Shown piece by piece: positions 52,301 to 63,800 of a stretch of DNA of 64,000 nt. The first letter of the stretch is position 1. Each line of letters opens with the position of its first letter. Origin of the DNA: Triops longicaudatus (taxonomy: Eukaryota; Arthropoda; Branchiopoda; Notostraca; Triopsidae). The notes beneath the pieces are model-generated. The model was not told the DNA's origin. It made no database searches and saw only the letters and a list, made by a program, of their open reading frames with translations. Position numbers and translations under genes: made by a program. The stretch is taken from NCBI GenBank assembly GCA_022885665.1, contig JAGQDJ010000608.1:186001-250000 (forward strand), in the 5' to 3' direction.

Positions 52301-54399
52301 ATAAAAACCAAATTTCTATTAATACAATGGTTGTAAACTGCGAAAAACAAAACGTGGAGTAAGTTACACACTGTGATACTATACACTGTGTGAAGAAACG
52401 GAGAAAATTTTGTTTACGTGAACTTAAGTAACACAGTACGCAATAGACTAGATGCAGCACCCTCCAGTTCTGAGCCAACTTTGCACCGGCAATGTGGAAG
52501 TGACAAGAGGAAAATCAATAGCGTGCACGGTCCGCTTTATCCCCATACCATTTCGCTTGAGGCGGTCGAATATTGATCCGCGTCACCCTCGCGCGAGTCA
52601 CATAACTCAGCTCTAACATAAATCAATGGTGTGGCAATGATTAGGGGTAGAAAATGGGGTAAAAATGTACCGCTAGCTTCATAGAAGAGAAGAACACCAT
52701 TAAAGAGACAACAACAAAACTGTTACTATAGTGATAATACGGACGACGAGCCAGGGGAAAGTATCGCGATAACAGTAGTACTTAATTAATGGCTTTAATG
52801 CATGTAATATTGAAACTGGCATTATTTTCATAGTATGTTTTCAGCACCACGCCAGGAAAAGTACGGAAAACTCGTTAAAAATTGACTACGGCAGGATCTC
52901 GATTTACGCACTTCGAATAGACGCAGATTTACATGTTAACTTTGCTAGGCCTTTATTTACACGGTACTTAGGATCGCTCTCATTAAGTTTGACGATTGCG
53001 TGCAAAAATTACTTATCTTCATTCACGCCAAAATAACATTGGAGGACTTTTCCATTAAGTCACCCAACATCTTAAAGTGCTCCCCTGGTAAGATTTTTTT
53101 TCGCCATGAACATTTTATTTTTTATGCAATCGGTCGGTTTTCGAGTCTTCAGTAATTTACAAAGTGAAAACGATGTCTCTATTACTTGAATTCAAGATGA
53201 AGGAGAACCTTTAAAAAGTAAAATTAGATTATAGGCAATGGATATCAATGAGCGGACGTTAGCACACCATAGTTATATGCTGTACCGTTTCAGTAAAATC
53301 ATCTTCAGAATTTCCTAATATTAATACAATTCGCCCTTACTAGAGCTGTTTACGTTATAGCTTGGCTAGTTTGTAGTTCGTCTTTTAAATAATTGCTGAA
53401 CCCTTCATTATACATGTCAGGCCAATCGAATGATTGAGCGCCCCCTCTATCGTCCACAAGTGGAGCGGTACTGCCCGCGTTGAAGACCACTATCCTGATT
53501 TGATCCATACTTTGAGAACAGTTAAAGTTAAATAAGTAATTGAAATATAATCTGACTTTTTTTAGTGTCTACTTAAGCTTCTTGTACTACAGTATTTTGT
53601 TTTATTCAATGTAACTCCAAAGAATATAAAAAATTAGTCAAACACAGTTTTTTACAAAACATAATCTCTTCGGCGAATCATATCAGATTATGCCTAATAT
53701 TGCGTTCTTTGGCTGGGTCGAACAGTCGAAACTGGCTTCGAAATAAATTTTTTTGTTATTACGCTAATGAAATTTAATGAATCATTACTTTTTTGTCCTT
53801 TATGAAATAGTTTTTTGAGGTTCTGCTGAAAAAGCCTCTTGGAAGATCGAACTGCGTCACTCTACGACTGAAGCATGATATTAGAATGTGGTCTTAAAAA
53901 TATGGTTATAGCTCGTTAGCAAGCACGTCAAGTAGCCCAAAAGTGGGTGTAATCAAGAATGAAAGATTATAAGATAAATTAAGAATAATATTTCCTCATG
54001 CCAGCTTGCTTTGTGACCATGTGTGTTTTTTTTTTTTTTAAAAAAAGTCAGGGAACTCAGAACTAAGGTTCTTCTCGAGTTTTGAAAATACTACGGAGAA
54101 AGTGCAATGAATGTTTGTAGAGATGTACTTAGATCGGTAAAATGTCAGGTAAAGGCTTACCCTTGGTCTTCTAAGACATCTTGGAGTTCCAAAACTTTGA
54201 GTTCGAGTTTACGCTTCTGTTCATGAGCTAAAATTTCTTTATTAGGCTGTCGATTTGTCTGGGCGTCAAGTTTAGCGAGATCTTCTTCCGTCCGGTACTG
54301 GATTTTCTCCTTCTTAGGTGCTACGAAGGCTAAATTCCGCTGGACATAACCGTTTGTGCCAGATCCTCTGGCTGTATTCAGCCCAATCCCGTTGTACAT
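46389..54399 (-). CDS. Srrm234: Srrm234 splicing factor (cwf21 + RS + eMIC domains)
   Basis: Nuclear splicing factor related to SRRM2/SRRM3/SRRM4. Seven coding exons on the minus strand (54161-54399, 52177-52290, 50674-50940, 50455-50607, 49747-49819, 47326-48791, 46389-46761) join in phase to 894 residues. The start MYNGIGLNTARGSGTNGYVQ is the diagnostic SRRM2/Cwc21 N-terminus. The cwf21 domain, which binds the spliceosome core, covers about residues 53-100. A conserved block with LRAAFGIS and YVDGSSFD follows, then Lys- and Ser-rich linkers, and RD/RE repeats (~416-556). SRSLSYSPVRR (~630) is shared with the SRRM2 C-terminus. A 19-serine run (681-699) comes next, then RRITSARKRPIPYHRP at the exon 6/7 junction, the core of the eMIC domain that promotes microexon inclusion in SRRM3/4 and invertebrate Srrm234, and finally an RS tail. 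The eMIC part depends on splicing of the last intron. A few small alternative exons may be missed. Confidence 0.9.
46999..47032 (-). other. candidate poison microexon in the eMIC intron of Srrm234
   Basis: Within the last intron, the minus strand has a good acceptor (TTCTTGTTACAG), 34 bases, then a donor GTAAGG at 46993-46998. A second acceptor, CCCTTAG, would give a 21-base exon (46999-47019). Joined to exon 6 (phase 2), the 34-base form reads ITSKLP then stop, and the 21-base form reads ITRMPK then stop. Either would cut the protein inside the eMIC domain. This is a prediction from splice-site strings only. Confidence 0.35.
47322..47326 (-). promoter_or_regulatory. intron-retention stop at the exon 6 donor
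   Basis: Exon 6 ends ACG AG and the intron starts GTAAAG. If the intron is retained the frame reads ITR and stops at TAA immediately, removing the second half of the eMIC core and the RS tail (771-residue product). No AATAAA occurs on the minus strand inside this 564-base intron, so the retained form would have to use the normal 3' end. Confidence 0.5.
50221..50328. mobile_element. MITE with terminal inverted repeats (copy 2)
   Basis: The right end on the minus strand reads GGCTCCGTTTCCACTCGCAT then CTAAGCACGTGCTACC. The left end reads GCAGCGGTTCCAGAGTTATC then TTAATACGTGCTACC. The right-hand 27 bases match copy 1 (32458-32480 region) at 23 positions. It sits in the fourth intron of Srrm234 and is about half the length of copy 1, so one or both are internally deleted. 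Confidence 0.55.
51218..51223 (-). terminator. poly(A) signal after the nested ORF
   Basis: TTTATT on the plus strand is AATAAA on the minus strand, 75 bases past the stop of the 51298-51756 ORF. The distance is like that of the two well-supported genes here (58 bases each). In the host gene it would be an intronic premature poly(A) site. Confidence 0.35.
51298..51756 (-). CDS. 152-codon ORF nested in Srrm234 intron 2, unidentified
   Basis: An intact, intronless frame on the same strand as the host gene, starting at an ATG (AATCATG) and ending TAA. I do not recognise the family. The first ~50 residues are rich in S, T, K and F with few acids, which is compatible with a mitochondrial targeting sequence. 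Around residues 91-101 is a dense basic cluster (KRKKKRKRKKPK), then LPPPHLEPVRTRSYWDWDMD EEPDAV, a mixed aromatic and acidic segment that does not look random. A donor-like GTATAT near the end (GTTAG|GTATAT) could extend it to a second exon. An AATAAA follows 75 bases after the stop. Alternatives are an alternative exon of Srrm234 or chance. Confidence 0.4.
   Translation of the reverse strand: MYSVLEASKKISFPNSLFYQRSLSVLTASTNTTPFAKKFFATNERKCSFPSPPQKPLLASDVMAYIPHQDTKWPGVNVVTLSCSCNCSQLKRKKKRKRKKPKMLPPPHLEPVRTRSYWDWDMDEEPDAVKRSLRSVVRYISPFFFHKKYRTP
52291..54160 (-). other. intron 1 (coding) of Srrm234
   Basis: A 1.87-kb intron bounded by GACCAAGG|GTAAGCC and ATGACAG|GC. It holds no ORF of note. 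A fragment near 52899 (TCTCGATTTACGCACTTCGA) resembles the pogo-like ends described elsewhere but is too short to call. Confidence 0.6.
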
Positions 54400-54760
54400 G
54401 ATTTAACTTTGCACCAAACCTGAAATGGATGCGAAATGGAATTTAAAAATTATTCTAATCATAACTATAAATAAAAGAACGTAATCTGCATATGTGCACG
54501 AACGTCAGGATAACGTTCTCATTACGCATGCTAGATGCTATAATTTTATACAAAGCAAACATTGGCGCACTATACACAATTATTCGTTAAATTAACTGAC
54601 AATGTGCAAAGACAGCTTTGCAGTTTAAGTAGGTGTTAATACAATGTTACATAGTTTTCATTACCTTTTGATTTCCTCTAGTAAAAACACGCTGTCACAG
54701 AAAAAGAAAAATCGTTTCGCAAACACAGAAGGGAAATGTTGCACTTAGTATACCGCGCCG
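54400..54760 (-). other. Srrm234 5' UTR and candidate first exon
   Basis: Twenty 5' UTR bases (54400-54419) follow a splice acceptor CCATTTCAG|GTTTGG. A donor CAAAAG|GTAATG marks the probable end of a non-coding first exon at 54665. Upstream of it the minus strand is pyrimidine-rich and then GC-rich (GGCAACGGCGGCGCGG near 54755-54770), a likely promoter area. The right border is approximate. Confidence 0.45.
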
Positions 54761-55915
54761 CCGTTGCCAGCGCGCAATCCAATTTATCAATACAGCTCAT
54801 AGGTGGCAGCTAAGTACAAAACTGCAATATTAAATTTGCGTGATTTTTGTCGTATCATTCCAGCATGCAGCGCCCTTATCGGCAACTTCTCGAATCAGTT
54901 TTGTGATTTTTTGTCGCATTTCGTACGCTCATTTTTATTTTATATGCAATTCGTAATATTATGAAAACTATCATGTAATAAATTATGAAGTGTAGTGCTG
55001 AGTAAATTAATTAAGAAGTTACAACTTTTGCCTACGGAATCTCCCTTCAGGGGTTTCGTGTATGCTCGGAGGCACGACCGGATTGCAGGTAACGGAATTT
55101 GTTCTCTTGTTCTAGGCCGGTAAGTATTGCATTACATTTTTTCTTACTTCTATGGTACATAGATGACTGCTTTACACCTATTAGAGATATGGAACTTCAT
55201 TTAGAAATGGCTCACAATAGCAAGAAGTATAAAAATCGTGTGACCTGTAAACCTTGTAAACTTCCCGCGCAAATGGACCTGCATTCGTTGAAATTCAGCA
55301 GGGCATTTTCCCAATAACTACAGATTTGCCGACAATGCCGAAGACGGATAGAAGACTTTAAATGGTTACTGATGATTGGATTGACGGTTTTAGTAGAGAA
55401 CATTGATCCGCCGGGGCGCAAATATTTGGTAAATCAGCGGTCGTACGATTGGAAGAGATCCCATTCAAAATAGAATACTGCTGCACAGCTGTGCAGAGAC
55501 AAATTGTAGCACTTAATTTTATTCCATTTCAAGTGCTTGCAACTTCGGAATAATGATACTAGCAGACTTATTTAGGAATAACGACGCCGTATCTCTTGTT
55601 GAGTCTTGGAGCACATTCCTTTCTAGAATGAACTACATTACTCCTTCATTCACCTTGTATCCGTAAACTTTACTTCAACTTTTCGTTCCTAGAAATGAGC
55701 AGACACGTCGACAGGAATGTAGAGCGAATCTTATTCTACGCATAAAGTTTATTACACCGTTGAAAGGGCTGTAACTGGATTGTATTGCAGTGCGAAATAC
55801 CCAGAGGTAGCAATGAGCTATGCTTACGTCGGTATAAAATTGAAAAATTTGTCTCTATTTAAATGTGGGTCACAAGGAGCCTCCTTCCCTGTACATGTCC
55901 AACATAGTCAGTGAC

Positions 55916-55990
55916 ACTGTAAATATGTTTGTGTACAGGCTACAAAGTTCCGTCAGTAGGCGCCAGCCCACTCTGGTAAAGTAAAAAAAA
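55916..55990 (+). repeat. dispersed repeat ending in A9 (copy 2)
   Basis: The partner of the segment at 44742-44810, in the same orientation, with the same GTAAAGTAAAAAAAA end. It lies just past the 3' end of the protease gene. Confidence 0.45.
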
Positions 55991-56103
55991 AGAGCCTCTG
56001 TTTAAATGCCACCTAATGAACATTAATGTTTTCGGAAAGAATTGATAAAACAACGTAAAAGAGGAGTTCATAAATAAGCTCGATCTATAAACAGGCCAAT
56101 GAT

Positions 56104-56109
56104 TTTATT
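56104..56109 (-). terminator. poly(A) signal for the cathepsin L-like gene
   Basis: AATAAA on the minus strand, 58 bases after the protease stop codon. Confidence 0.6.
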
Positions 56110-56166
56110 ATAAAAGTGTGCACTCTTAACAAGAAACAAGCAGTTAAAGTCAATAAAAGGGGAATT

Positions 56167-57552
56167 TTAGTTCGTGGCAGTGGCCACAGCTGGGTAGCTC
56201 TCAATAAAACACATATTTACGCCACGTTCAATTTTCATGTAGCCATTTATTCCCCATGACGTACCCCACGAGTTTCGCACAATCCAGAAATCCTTGCCAG
56301 ACTCGGAACCATACCCAACAATGACAACTGCGTGGTTCACGTCTATACTACCGCAAGTTGAGTCAGAAAAAATTCCCGACCTGTAAAAAATTCGTTACAC
56401 GAAAGTTTCTTCCCAGCCGACTATGCGTTTTTAGCCTACTTGTAGTTTACGAAATATGAGGTCGCTGCAACAGCCACGGCAACAAGTTGCTTGTTTGATA
56501 GTGCTTCCTGTATTGCTGTCGAATTTTCTGTGGCCACATAACTGAATGAACCTACTCCTGCGGCTCGCGCAAAGATGTTAAAATGAAAGAAGCAAAGGCC
56601 CCAATTCTAGTATGTTAAATACAATAAGAAAGAATTTGGGTACAAGCTTTTCCTTTGTCTTACTGCTCTGTATGGGTACGATTGATCCGAGTTGATTCCA
56701 AAAGGATTTCCTTTCAGTTTTTCCCAGACTGTAACATAGAAACCACCACTGCAGCCACCGACACCGAATAAGCCAAGGATGCAAGTTGAACAGTCAACGA
56801 TTTGTTGTTCGCTAAGGCACACTATAAATTAGGGCCATGCATAAGCAATACGTCACCTACCTTAAGGTTGTTAACTTCCCAGTCTTTTGGCACAGGTCAA
56901 ATTCCAAAGGATTAATCGCAGTAAAGGCGTAGCAACTTCCGCAGCTCTTTTGGTTTTTAATTGCTGGCATACAAGTGTCTGTTCGGTAGTCAACCTTTCA
57001 AAAACACTCTAAACTCAAAAACTTTGTGAAACATTATATTATTACTGAAGGTAATATAGCAACTCTTGACGACGGGTAAATAAGAGTCCGCTTGTCCGCT
57101 TTGGGCAGATTTGAAGTGTCCAAATTCAAATACTTAGCAGCGATCTCCTCGTAACTCTGAGTGAATGTGTAAATAATCAGTCATTGTTGACTTTAAAAAA
57201 AAAGTCCAACTACAACAAGCTTTGTACTCACCAAATCGGAGTATTGATTTTCTCCCAAACTATAACTAACTTCTCCCTTTGCGAATTTTACATTATGAAC
57301 TTCGTATCGAGCATGTTTCTGTCGCCAAATCTCACGACGGTAGGCTTCTTCAGCTGCGTCCTTGTATGGTTTTCTCGTTCGGTTCTACGTATCGTAAGTA
57401 AAATATTAATCGTGACTTATCTTTGATTAAATTACCTTGTATGCATGCCATTTGCTTTCTTCTGTTGTTCTATTCCATGAGCCCAAACTAGATGAAATAA
57501 AAACAGCCAGCAGAATGAATTGACAGGAAAGTGACCAAAAGAGCGAATTCAT
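56167..57552 (-). CDS. cathepsin L-like cysteine protease (papain family C1A)
   Basis: Seven coding exons on the minus strand (57436-57552, 57232-57384, 57046-57156, 56861-56994, 56664-56811, 56440-56606, 56167-56380) give 347 residues with matching phases; the six introns are 49-75 bases. A signal peptide (about residues 1-24) precedes an I29 prodomain with an ERFNIN-type stretch (EEAYRREIWRQKHARYEVHN) and NQYSDL. The mature enzyme should begin near LPSVDYR (~residue 125). The oxyanion Gln is Q142 and the nucleophile C148 in QKSCGSCY. The catalytic His is H293 in VNHAVVIVGYG, and Asn is N313 in VRNSWGTSWG. SEQQIVDCS, GGCSGG and SYPYRA are typical. Tyr149 replaces the usual Trp after the nucleophile, as in cathepsin C. 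It is probably secreted or lysosomal and should be active. The exact substrate is unknown. Confidence 0.93.
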
Positions 57553-57833
57553 CTTCTGTTCTGCATTCCTTCTTCAATCAAGTCATACAGAGTACTGGGA
57601 CGCTTTAAGTTCAGACAAGGAGTTTCCGACTGTTTTTATGGCATAATAACCGAATGAACAGAAGTCTACGAAACGTACCGTACGTCGTTCAACCTCTGTG
57701 CTTGTCTATTACACGTGACAACAATGACAACCTAGCCTTTTTATTCCAAGCTTCGCACCTTATGTGTACTGTACAATCCCTTGTTAGAGCAGAAGCGTCT
57801 TTATAACTCAAGGAGTGTGTGCTGACTTCGCCC

Positions 57834-57841
57834 TATAAAAG
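57834..57841 (+). promoter_or_regulatory. TATA-like site TATAAAAG upstream of the protease gene
   Basis: CCCTATAAAAGAAAACATG lies on the plus strand, facing away from the protease gene about 280 bases before its start codon. It could mark a divergent transcript, but no ORF of note follows. Confidence 0.15.
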
Positions 57842-60800
57842 AAAACATGTATTCTTGATATAATACTGGGGCTCATGTACGGGCTACGTGACTCGAGGAG
57901 TCTTTCACACTTTTTATATGGATAACTATCCTAGTTATAGTGTCAAGGACTAGTAAGGGTGTGTAATTGTAATGGCCCTAATTTACAAGGTTTAAAAGTT
58001 CTATGCGATAGGCGTAAAACGTGTCTTTTGTTGTAATCTTGCGTGCCAGCGGAAAGAGAAAATATGTCACTTTTATAGAGGGTTGTGACTGCTTAATCGT
58101 CCGGCGGCTGCTTGCAAGTGACTTGAATACCCGTGACGCGTGCAGCGCTCATGGTCTCGTATGTTCATTTTACGAATACGGTGCCGCACTGAACAGTACT
58201 GCGTATGTAGGGAGGTTAGTTTAGGGTGTCGCACGCTCCTTACATACCCAATTTGGGGTAAAATATCCTGATTTTGTAAGCCTAGATAAGCGTAGCCAAT
58301 TGATTTGTGATGGCAGCCACACGTGTCTATGCGGCCTGCCCCAAGTTTTCCTTCCGGAATTTGCGGATTGTCGAAGCCAAAAGGTGCGGCCTGTAGCGTA
58401 TGGTCGATTGCACATACCGTATGTGGGATTAGGAAAATTATGGACGCCTTGTGGTTCAGTATTTTAATGTTATTTGACAAGCTAACAAGAAGCTTGACAA
58501 TAAACGGCTCACTTTGCGCATACAGCTTGGGTTGGAGTTATTTTTGCGGGTATTTAGCGACAATGGAATGGTCGTAGGAGCGGCAGGTGGGGTGTATACA
58601 CCTTCGCAATGGGGGAGTTACGTCAGGCAGCTCGGGTTTCCCCTCTTAGCTGTGCTGGCTGTGTAAAAGTTTTATAAAAAAGGACAATAGGAGCAGCATC
58701 CCGGGGTTTCAGTTATGGGATGCTTGGGGATAATCCCTGCACGTAACGCGTATCCCGCACATCAGCACTACATCCATTTAGATTACGTCAAAACGAACTT
58801 CGCTTCATTACTTTTGTTTAGGCTACCGGAGTTCAGTATGGATCTTGGTCTTCTATTTTGTGTCTCAACGCGGTTTTATGACCCAGGCTTTTAGAAATTC
58901 AAGGCATTTCAAATTCCATTCTTTTTTGCGCAAAAATTCTTTTCTTTTCATTGGGTCATTATGGACAGAAGGTGTATAACGGTAAAAATCGGTGCATGAA
59001 ACATTCAACGGCTTCGTTCTCGAATAACGTGTATGGTATTCAAATTAGGAATTTGTCAGTTACGAAGACTTAAAATCCCGTAGTGTAAAGCTTACTCATG
59101 TATGAAGATCGGAAGTGAAGTAAGGGTATCTCGTGTAATTTAACAGACACATTGTCCGTATTTTGAAGAGATTTGCCATAATATGTTTGACATTTCTTCA
59201 GAGGGAAAATATCAGAGGGTTCTCGTGCGGATTATTAGATTCACCTCAGGGAAGTTCTTTGAATTCGTACAATACGAGCTAAGATAATGAAAATTTGAGC
59301 TTGATTTGCCAAGAATTTTAAACGCTTCTGACCGTCTGATTACGGAGAACTAGGCGAAAATTTGCGCAGATTCATTGTCAGAAAAGGGAATTTCACAGAA
59401 GCTCAATTTGTTGTTTTGAAGACAAACTATGAAAGTGAACGGTCACAAAAGGTCAAAATATATCGTAGTGCGAAGTGCTTGGGTCTAAATTCAGTGTAAC
59501 ATTTGTTCCCTTTCAGGGAGTCTTATAATACCGAGTCGACAACATGAAACATTTTCGGAATACGTGATTCAACCATTTTAGCAGCGTCGGGTGTTCCTAT
59601 GCTCACTCAAGCTGAAGGGTCTACTAAATTGTTATCCAAGTACAGTAACGCCAGCGAATGAGGTATAGACCACGCGAGGGACCATGTAGACATATATGGG
59701 ATACCAAAAATCTCTGGAAAATGTGTTCGGCAAAGAAACGATGACTCTCGCATAAGACGAATGAAAACGATGGATTAAATTCGGCTGCAGCTCAACATAG
59801 CGATAAATTTCACTGTTGATACTGGACATCTGGACAATAGACTCGCTGTTTCTGGAAAGATATTTGAACGGTCTTTGTAGGTGAAAATTAAAAGTATACA
59901 CTTCTGGAGTTAATTTATCTCTTGCTCCAGAACATTCTGAACGTTATAAATGCGAAATTCAGAAACAAAATCTTCTGTAACTATATGAGTTTTCCAAAGT
60001 CTACGAGGCCCGTTGGACGTCCTACAATAATGAAAGACATGTTAACGTCTCCGTGGAGTTTCAATAAGCTAACAAATGCGTCCGTCTGTAGCTCAGCAGG
60101 TAAATTTGCTTTAGGTTTATAGGTAGGGTTCTATGTAAATTAGCTACTGTAGAGTGCATTCAGAGTAATTGAAGCGATGTGTGGCAAGGTGTGAGGGTTT
60201 TTCACAAAGCTCATTAAGGCCTCATTCATTTCCCAAGATGACAAAAGATAGAGTTTGGCTCATGATCCGTGACCGTAGCAAGAAGCCCGCAGCTTTGGCG
60301 AGAGGAAGTAATTCAGGAACCCTACATCTAAATGCGCTTAAGAACCTCATTGAAGACCACAGAAAAATGCACCAGTAGAAGCGTGTTGAATGCAAATATG
60401 GAGCTTGAATCGTGATTAAAACGAAACCCAGAAAGTCTTTCGCTCCCCAGCACTCCCAATTGGTTTCAAATCTGTCATGGTTTTGCTATTCAAGGCTAAA
60501 AGGATTGCCTGCTTTAAATAACAGTTCAGTTACTCTGAAAAAGTTGGCTCGGCAAGATTAAAGCTTGTCTGCAAGGGTTTATCCAATTTGTAGTTTACTC
60601 AGGAAAACTTGAACCCAACTGTCACAAATCATTCGAGGTGACAGTTTTTCGGAACATAAAAGTTGAGACCATGTTTTTAGCACTTTGAGGAAAAACACGC
60701 AGGCAAAGTATGACGTTAAGCTGGTTCTTTAGTTGGACCGAAAACCTCGCGAACAAACATAAGAAGACCTAACGCCATTGTTCCGTCGTGTGCGCCATGC

Positions 60801-63800
60801 CATCCATATGCACTGGTTGATCGTGGTTCTCCCTCCCCTCTTCTCAACTGCTTCACCCCAAGCCACGCTCTTGGTCCATTGTTGAGAGGTTTGATATAGT
60901 TGATGGCTGCACCAACTTACCCTTAGCCAAAGAAAGAAGAAGAATAAAAGATCTGCATCCATAGGGTGGATATGGTGTGTGCAACATGAATAATCCTCTC
61001 GCCTAACGCTTTATTCACCAAAACTGCGAACGGTAGAGAGAAAACGCTCCGTTTTGAACGCAAGAGACCCACCTTGCCTTGCTTTTCAGCTTTAAGCAAA
61101 CACGGTGTACGTTTTTCCTTTCATTGACACAAAGAGTTGTTATTTACTTTGGCGTACTAGAAACTATCAACAACCAAAAACTTGGATTATCTTATCTTGG
61201 AAACTTGTTACTCGGAGTCGAGTCTAGTCTTTTCCAGTGTTGTAACAGTCGAGACTATGGGGCAGATGGTCGTGCCTAGGAGAAGAGACGGAGACGGAGG
61301 CTTCCGATCGCCAGGCTTATCTACCCATTCATAGAAGGTTCCCAATTGCTGACACGAGACTTGCGGTTTTCCGAGCGCGTGTCATTATTATCAGAATCTT
61401 TAGCAGACAAGCAAACCTTTAATCTTGGCGGACATAGCAAACATCCGTATTGCTACCGTCTACACTGTCATTGATAACGCCTACATTTCCTGGTAAATAT
61501 ATACAGTAGCGTATAATGCCTAAAATTGTGAAATGTAGCCCACTCACAAATTTCCCATGGAATAAACCATTACTACAAAATGAGAGTACCACATGGAGCA
61601 TTTTTTTCTGAAAACTTTGCTTTAGAGCACGTACTGTAAAGTGTTAAGCGTGAAGGTTTTAAATCAACACTTTCATGGTTTGGCTCGTGTCAGATGGTTG
61701 AAGCGTGTTTAGGAGTACTGTAGCCAACCAGGAAGTGGAATGGTAATCTGAGTTAAGAGATTGTTTGCTATGTCGATTCGTCACTCTAGAAAATGTTTGC
61801 TTCATTGAAAATTCACCCCTTCTGCCTAGCAAAACCCTTCCTCCCCATTGGGCATATTGGCAGATTTAGCCCGTCGCGTCACCCGCCATCAAAGTGAGAA
61901 AAGGGTACAAACAGTTATAGATGACACCTGCGCCAATCAACCGTATGACACGCTATTAAACTTGGAAATCACCGTGAACCAAAGCGTGCTAAAATCGTAT
62001 CCTTTTGTCTCAATTTTGTTTTGCATTTATTGTAAACGGCGTGACAAGCTCGTTGTAGTTTGCACTCATTCTGCCCTTCATGCATTGTCAGATTTTCTTC
62101 GTAATGCGGTAACGGACAGTGCACTAACGGTCAGCCTGTAACGTAGTAAAACATCAAGTACTTGTATACTTGCATGCCCCGTGTGCTTCTTATGCTTACT
62201 ATTATTTTACCGTCTTAGTTTTGGGTATACACGACAGAGAAAATAGAATTTTCGCTTCGATAATAATAAGAATTCATGTGTTTGTTTCCACATGAATAAG
62301 AGATACTCGTAGGAGTCTGTGGTGGACTCGCAAATCCAATTTTTGCGAAAGTCTAGCAGTCCCAGAAGGTTATACGCGAACCAATTAGTGAAACGCGGTA
62401 GATGCCCGGTTTTATTGCTTTGGCAATGGGCAGTAAATGTCTAGAACTTGGATGTTCGTTTTCTCCCATTGCAGGGTCGTAAAATCTTTGTGTGACGTTG
62501 GTCTGTAACAAGCTTTAGAGTCACTATTTTTGCCGGCTGTAAGGTTCATTGCTTTCAAGCGCAATACACTTTTTCTTTGGACGGAGTCAGTCCTGTAGCA
62601 GTAGTAATAGTAGCATCCAGGACGTCGCGCCGGCTGCACATCATACAATGGAGTTAATGTGACCCTCCTCCCACCCTCACAGTCACATTCAGGGTAAACC
62701 ATTGGAATAGCCCTGATGGGTGAGGAAGCTTACCCTCGCCGTAGGCTCTGTATGGTTGAGGTTCCCTGCCGGGTGCTGGATTCGTATTCAAATAACGCCG
62801 CCAAAGTAGGAATCAGAGTACCCGGACCCACGCAAAAGCGTCGATCAGCTTTGATGGCGTCTCTTCGTTCGCGTCCCTTGAGATGCGATAAAAGGGAGAG
62901 GTCGTTATCAAAGGGTCCTACATCGAAGGGGAAAAGGGGTAGGGCGCTGTAATATTAAGAAAAAAATCATGGTGTTCGAGAAGTGGAAGAAAATTTGTCT
63001 TTTCAAGAATTTATGATCAACTCCTAAGCTTATGGGTAATAACAAAAAAAGAGCTTGCCAGTTCATAAAGCTTTAAAAGGGGTCCGCTTGGGGAGAGAGT
63101 ATGTTATCACCCCCGTCAAAGAACTTGGGTGGTAATTGGTTAAAAACAGGCTAGGAAGGCTTAATTGTTCATAGAAAGTGAGGCGGAGCACCGATGTCCT
63201 CGATTTAGTGCGTTCTAGTTTCTTCGGGTACAGTCCTGTGTCTTGCATGAACCGAAGGCAGCACCTGTGAGGGGGGGGGGGGGGCAGTGTCCAATTGCTT
63301 GCAACGGGAGGCGTGAAATGGTGTGGGACATGGAAAGAAGCGGCTTTGATGAGTGTGGCGACCCCACAAGTCGGTTTCTATAAAATCGCAATGACCCTTG
63401 GACCGCCTTGACCAGTTCGACCTGATGGACAATCGCACGTGCTTGAGCCAAATTCTACGCCGATTTTCTCTCTCCCTTTTTACATATGCGGCTTCGAAAG
63501 CCCCTGCAAGCCTCTTAACTGTTCAACTACATCATAGCGTGAAATGCCACCTCACCTCATAAAAGTAATTTTCCCCTATATTATAAAACGTCCGCCCTAA
63601 ATAGACCAGAATAAGTCGGAACCGATGTATCTTACACCCAGTGTTTTTATCTTCGAAATATCAGCCATGATATTCTTGTATAATACTGCGCAGTAGAAAC
63701 TAAGCCTAAGAATGTGTTTGTTTGACATATTCGGCGCTGTTGTAGTACATACATTTAGAAACAAAGGCATAAAGCCCAGTGGTTTTGTCTATGCAAATTT

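Noticed and set aside
55143..55317. Plus-strand frame with cysteines and histidines (DMELHLEMAH ... CKPC) after an acceptor-like TACATAG
   Set aside because: Resembles a zinc finger at first sight, but Cys-His spacing does not fit C2H2 or matrin-type fingers, and the only upstream candidate exon is 4 bases long (GCCG before GTAAGT).
58073..58577. Overlapping 135- and 84-codon ORFs near the protease 5' side
   Set aside because: Opposite-strand frames over the same bases, no motif and no promoter or exon structure.
59632..59901. 89-codon minus-strand ORF with protein-like composition
   Set aside because: No family recognised, no flanking splice sites or poly(A) signal that make a gene; kept only as a note.
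60085..60140. Plus-strand A-box-like TAGCTCAGCAGG suggesting a tRNA
   Set aside because: The B box position (GGTTCTATGTA) matches only 7 of 11 and no cloverleaf can be drawn.
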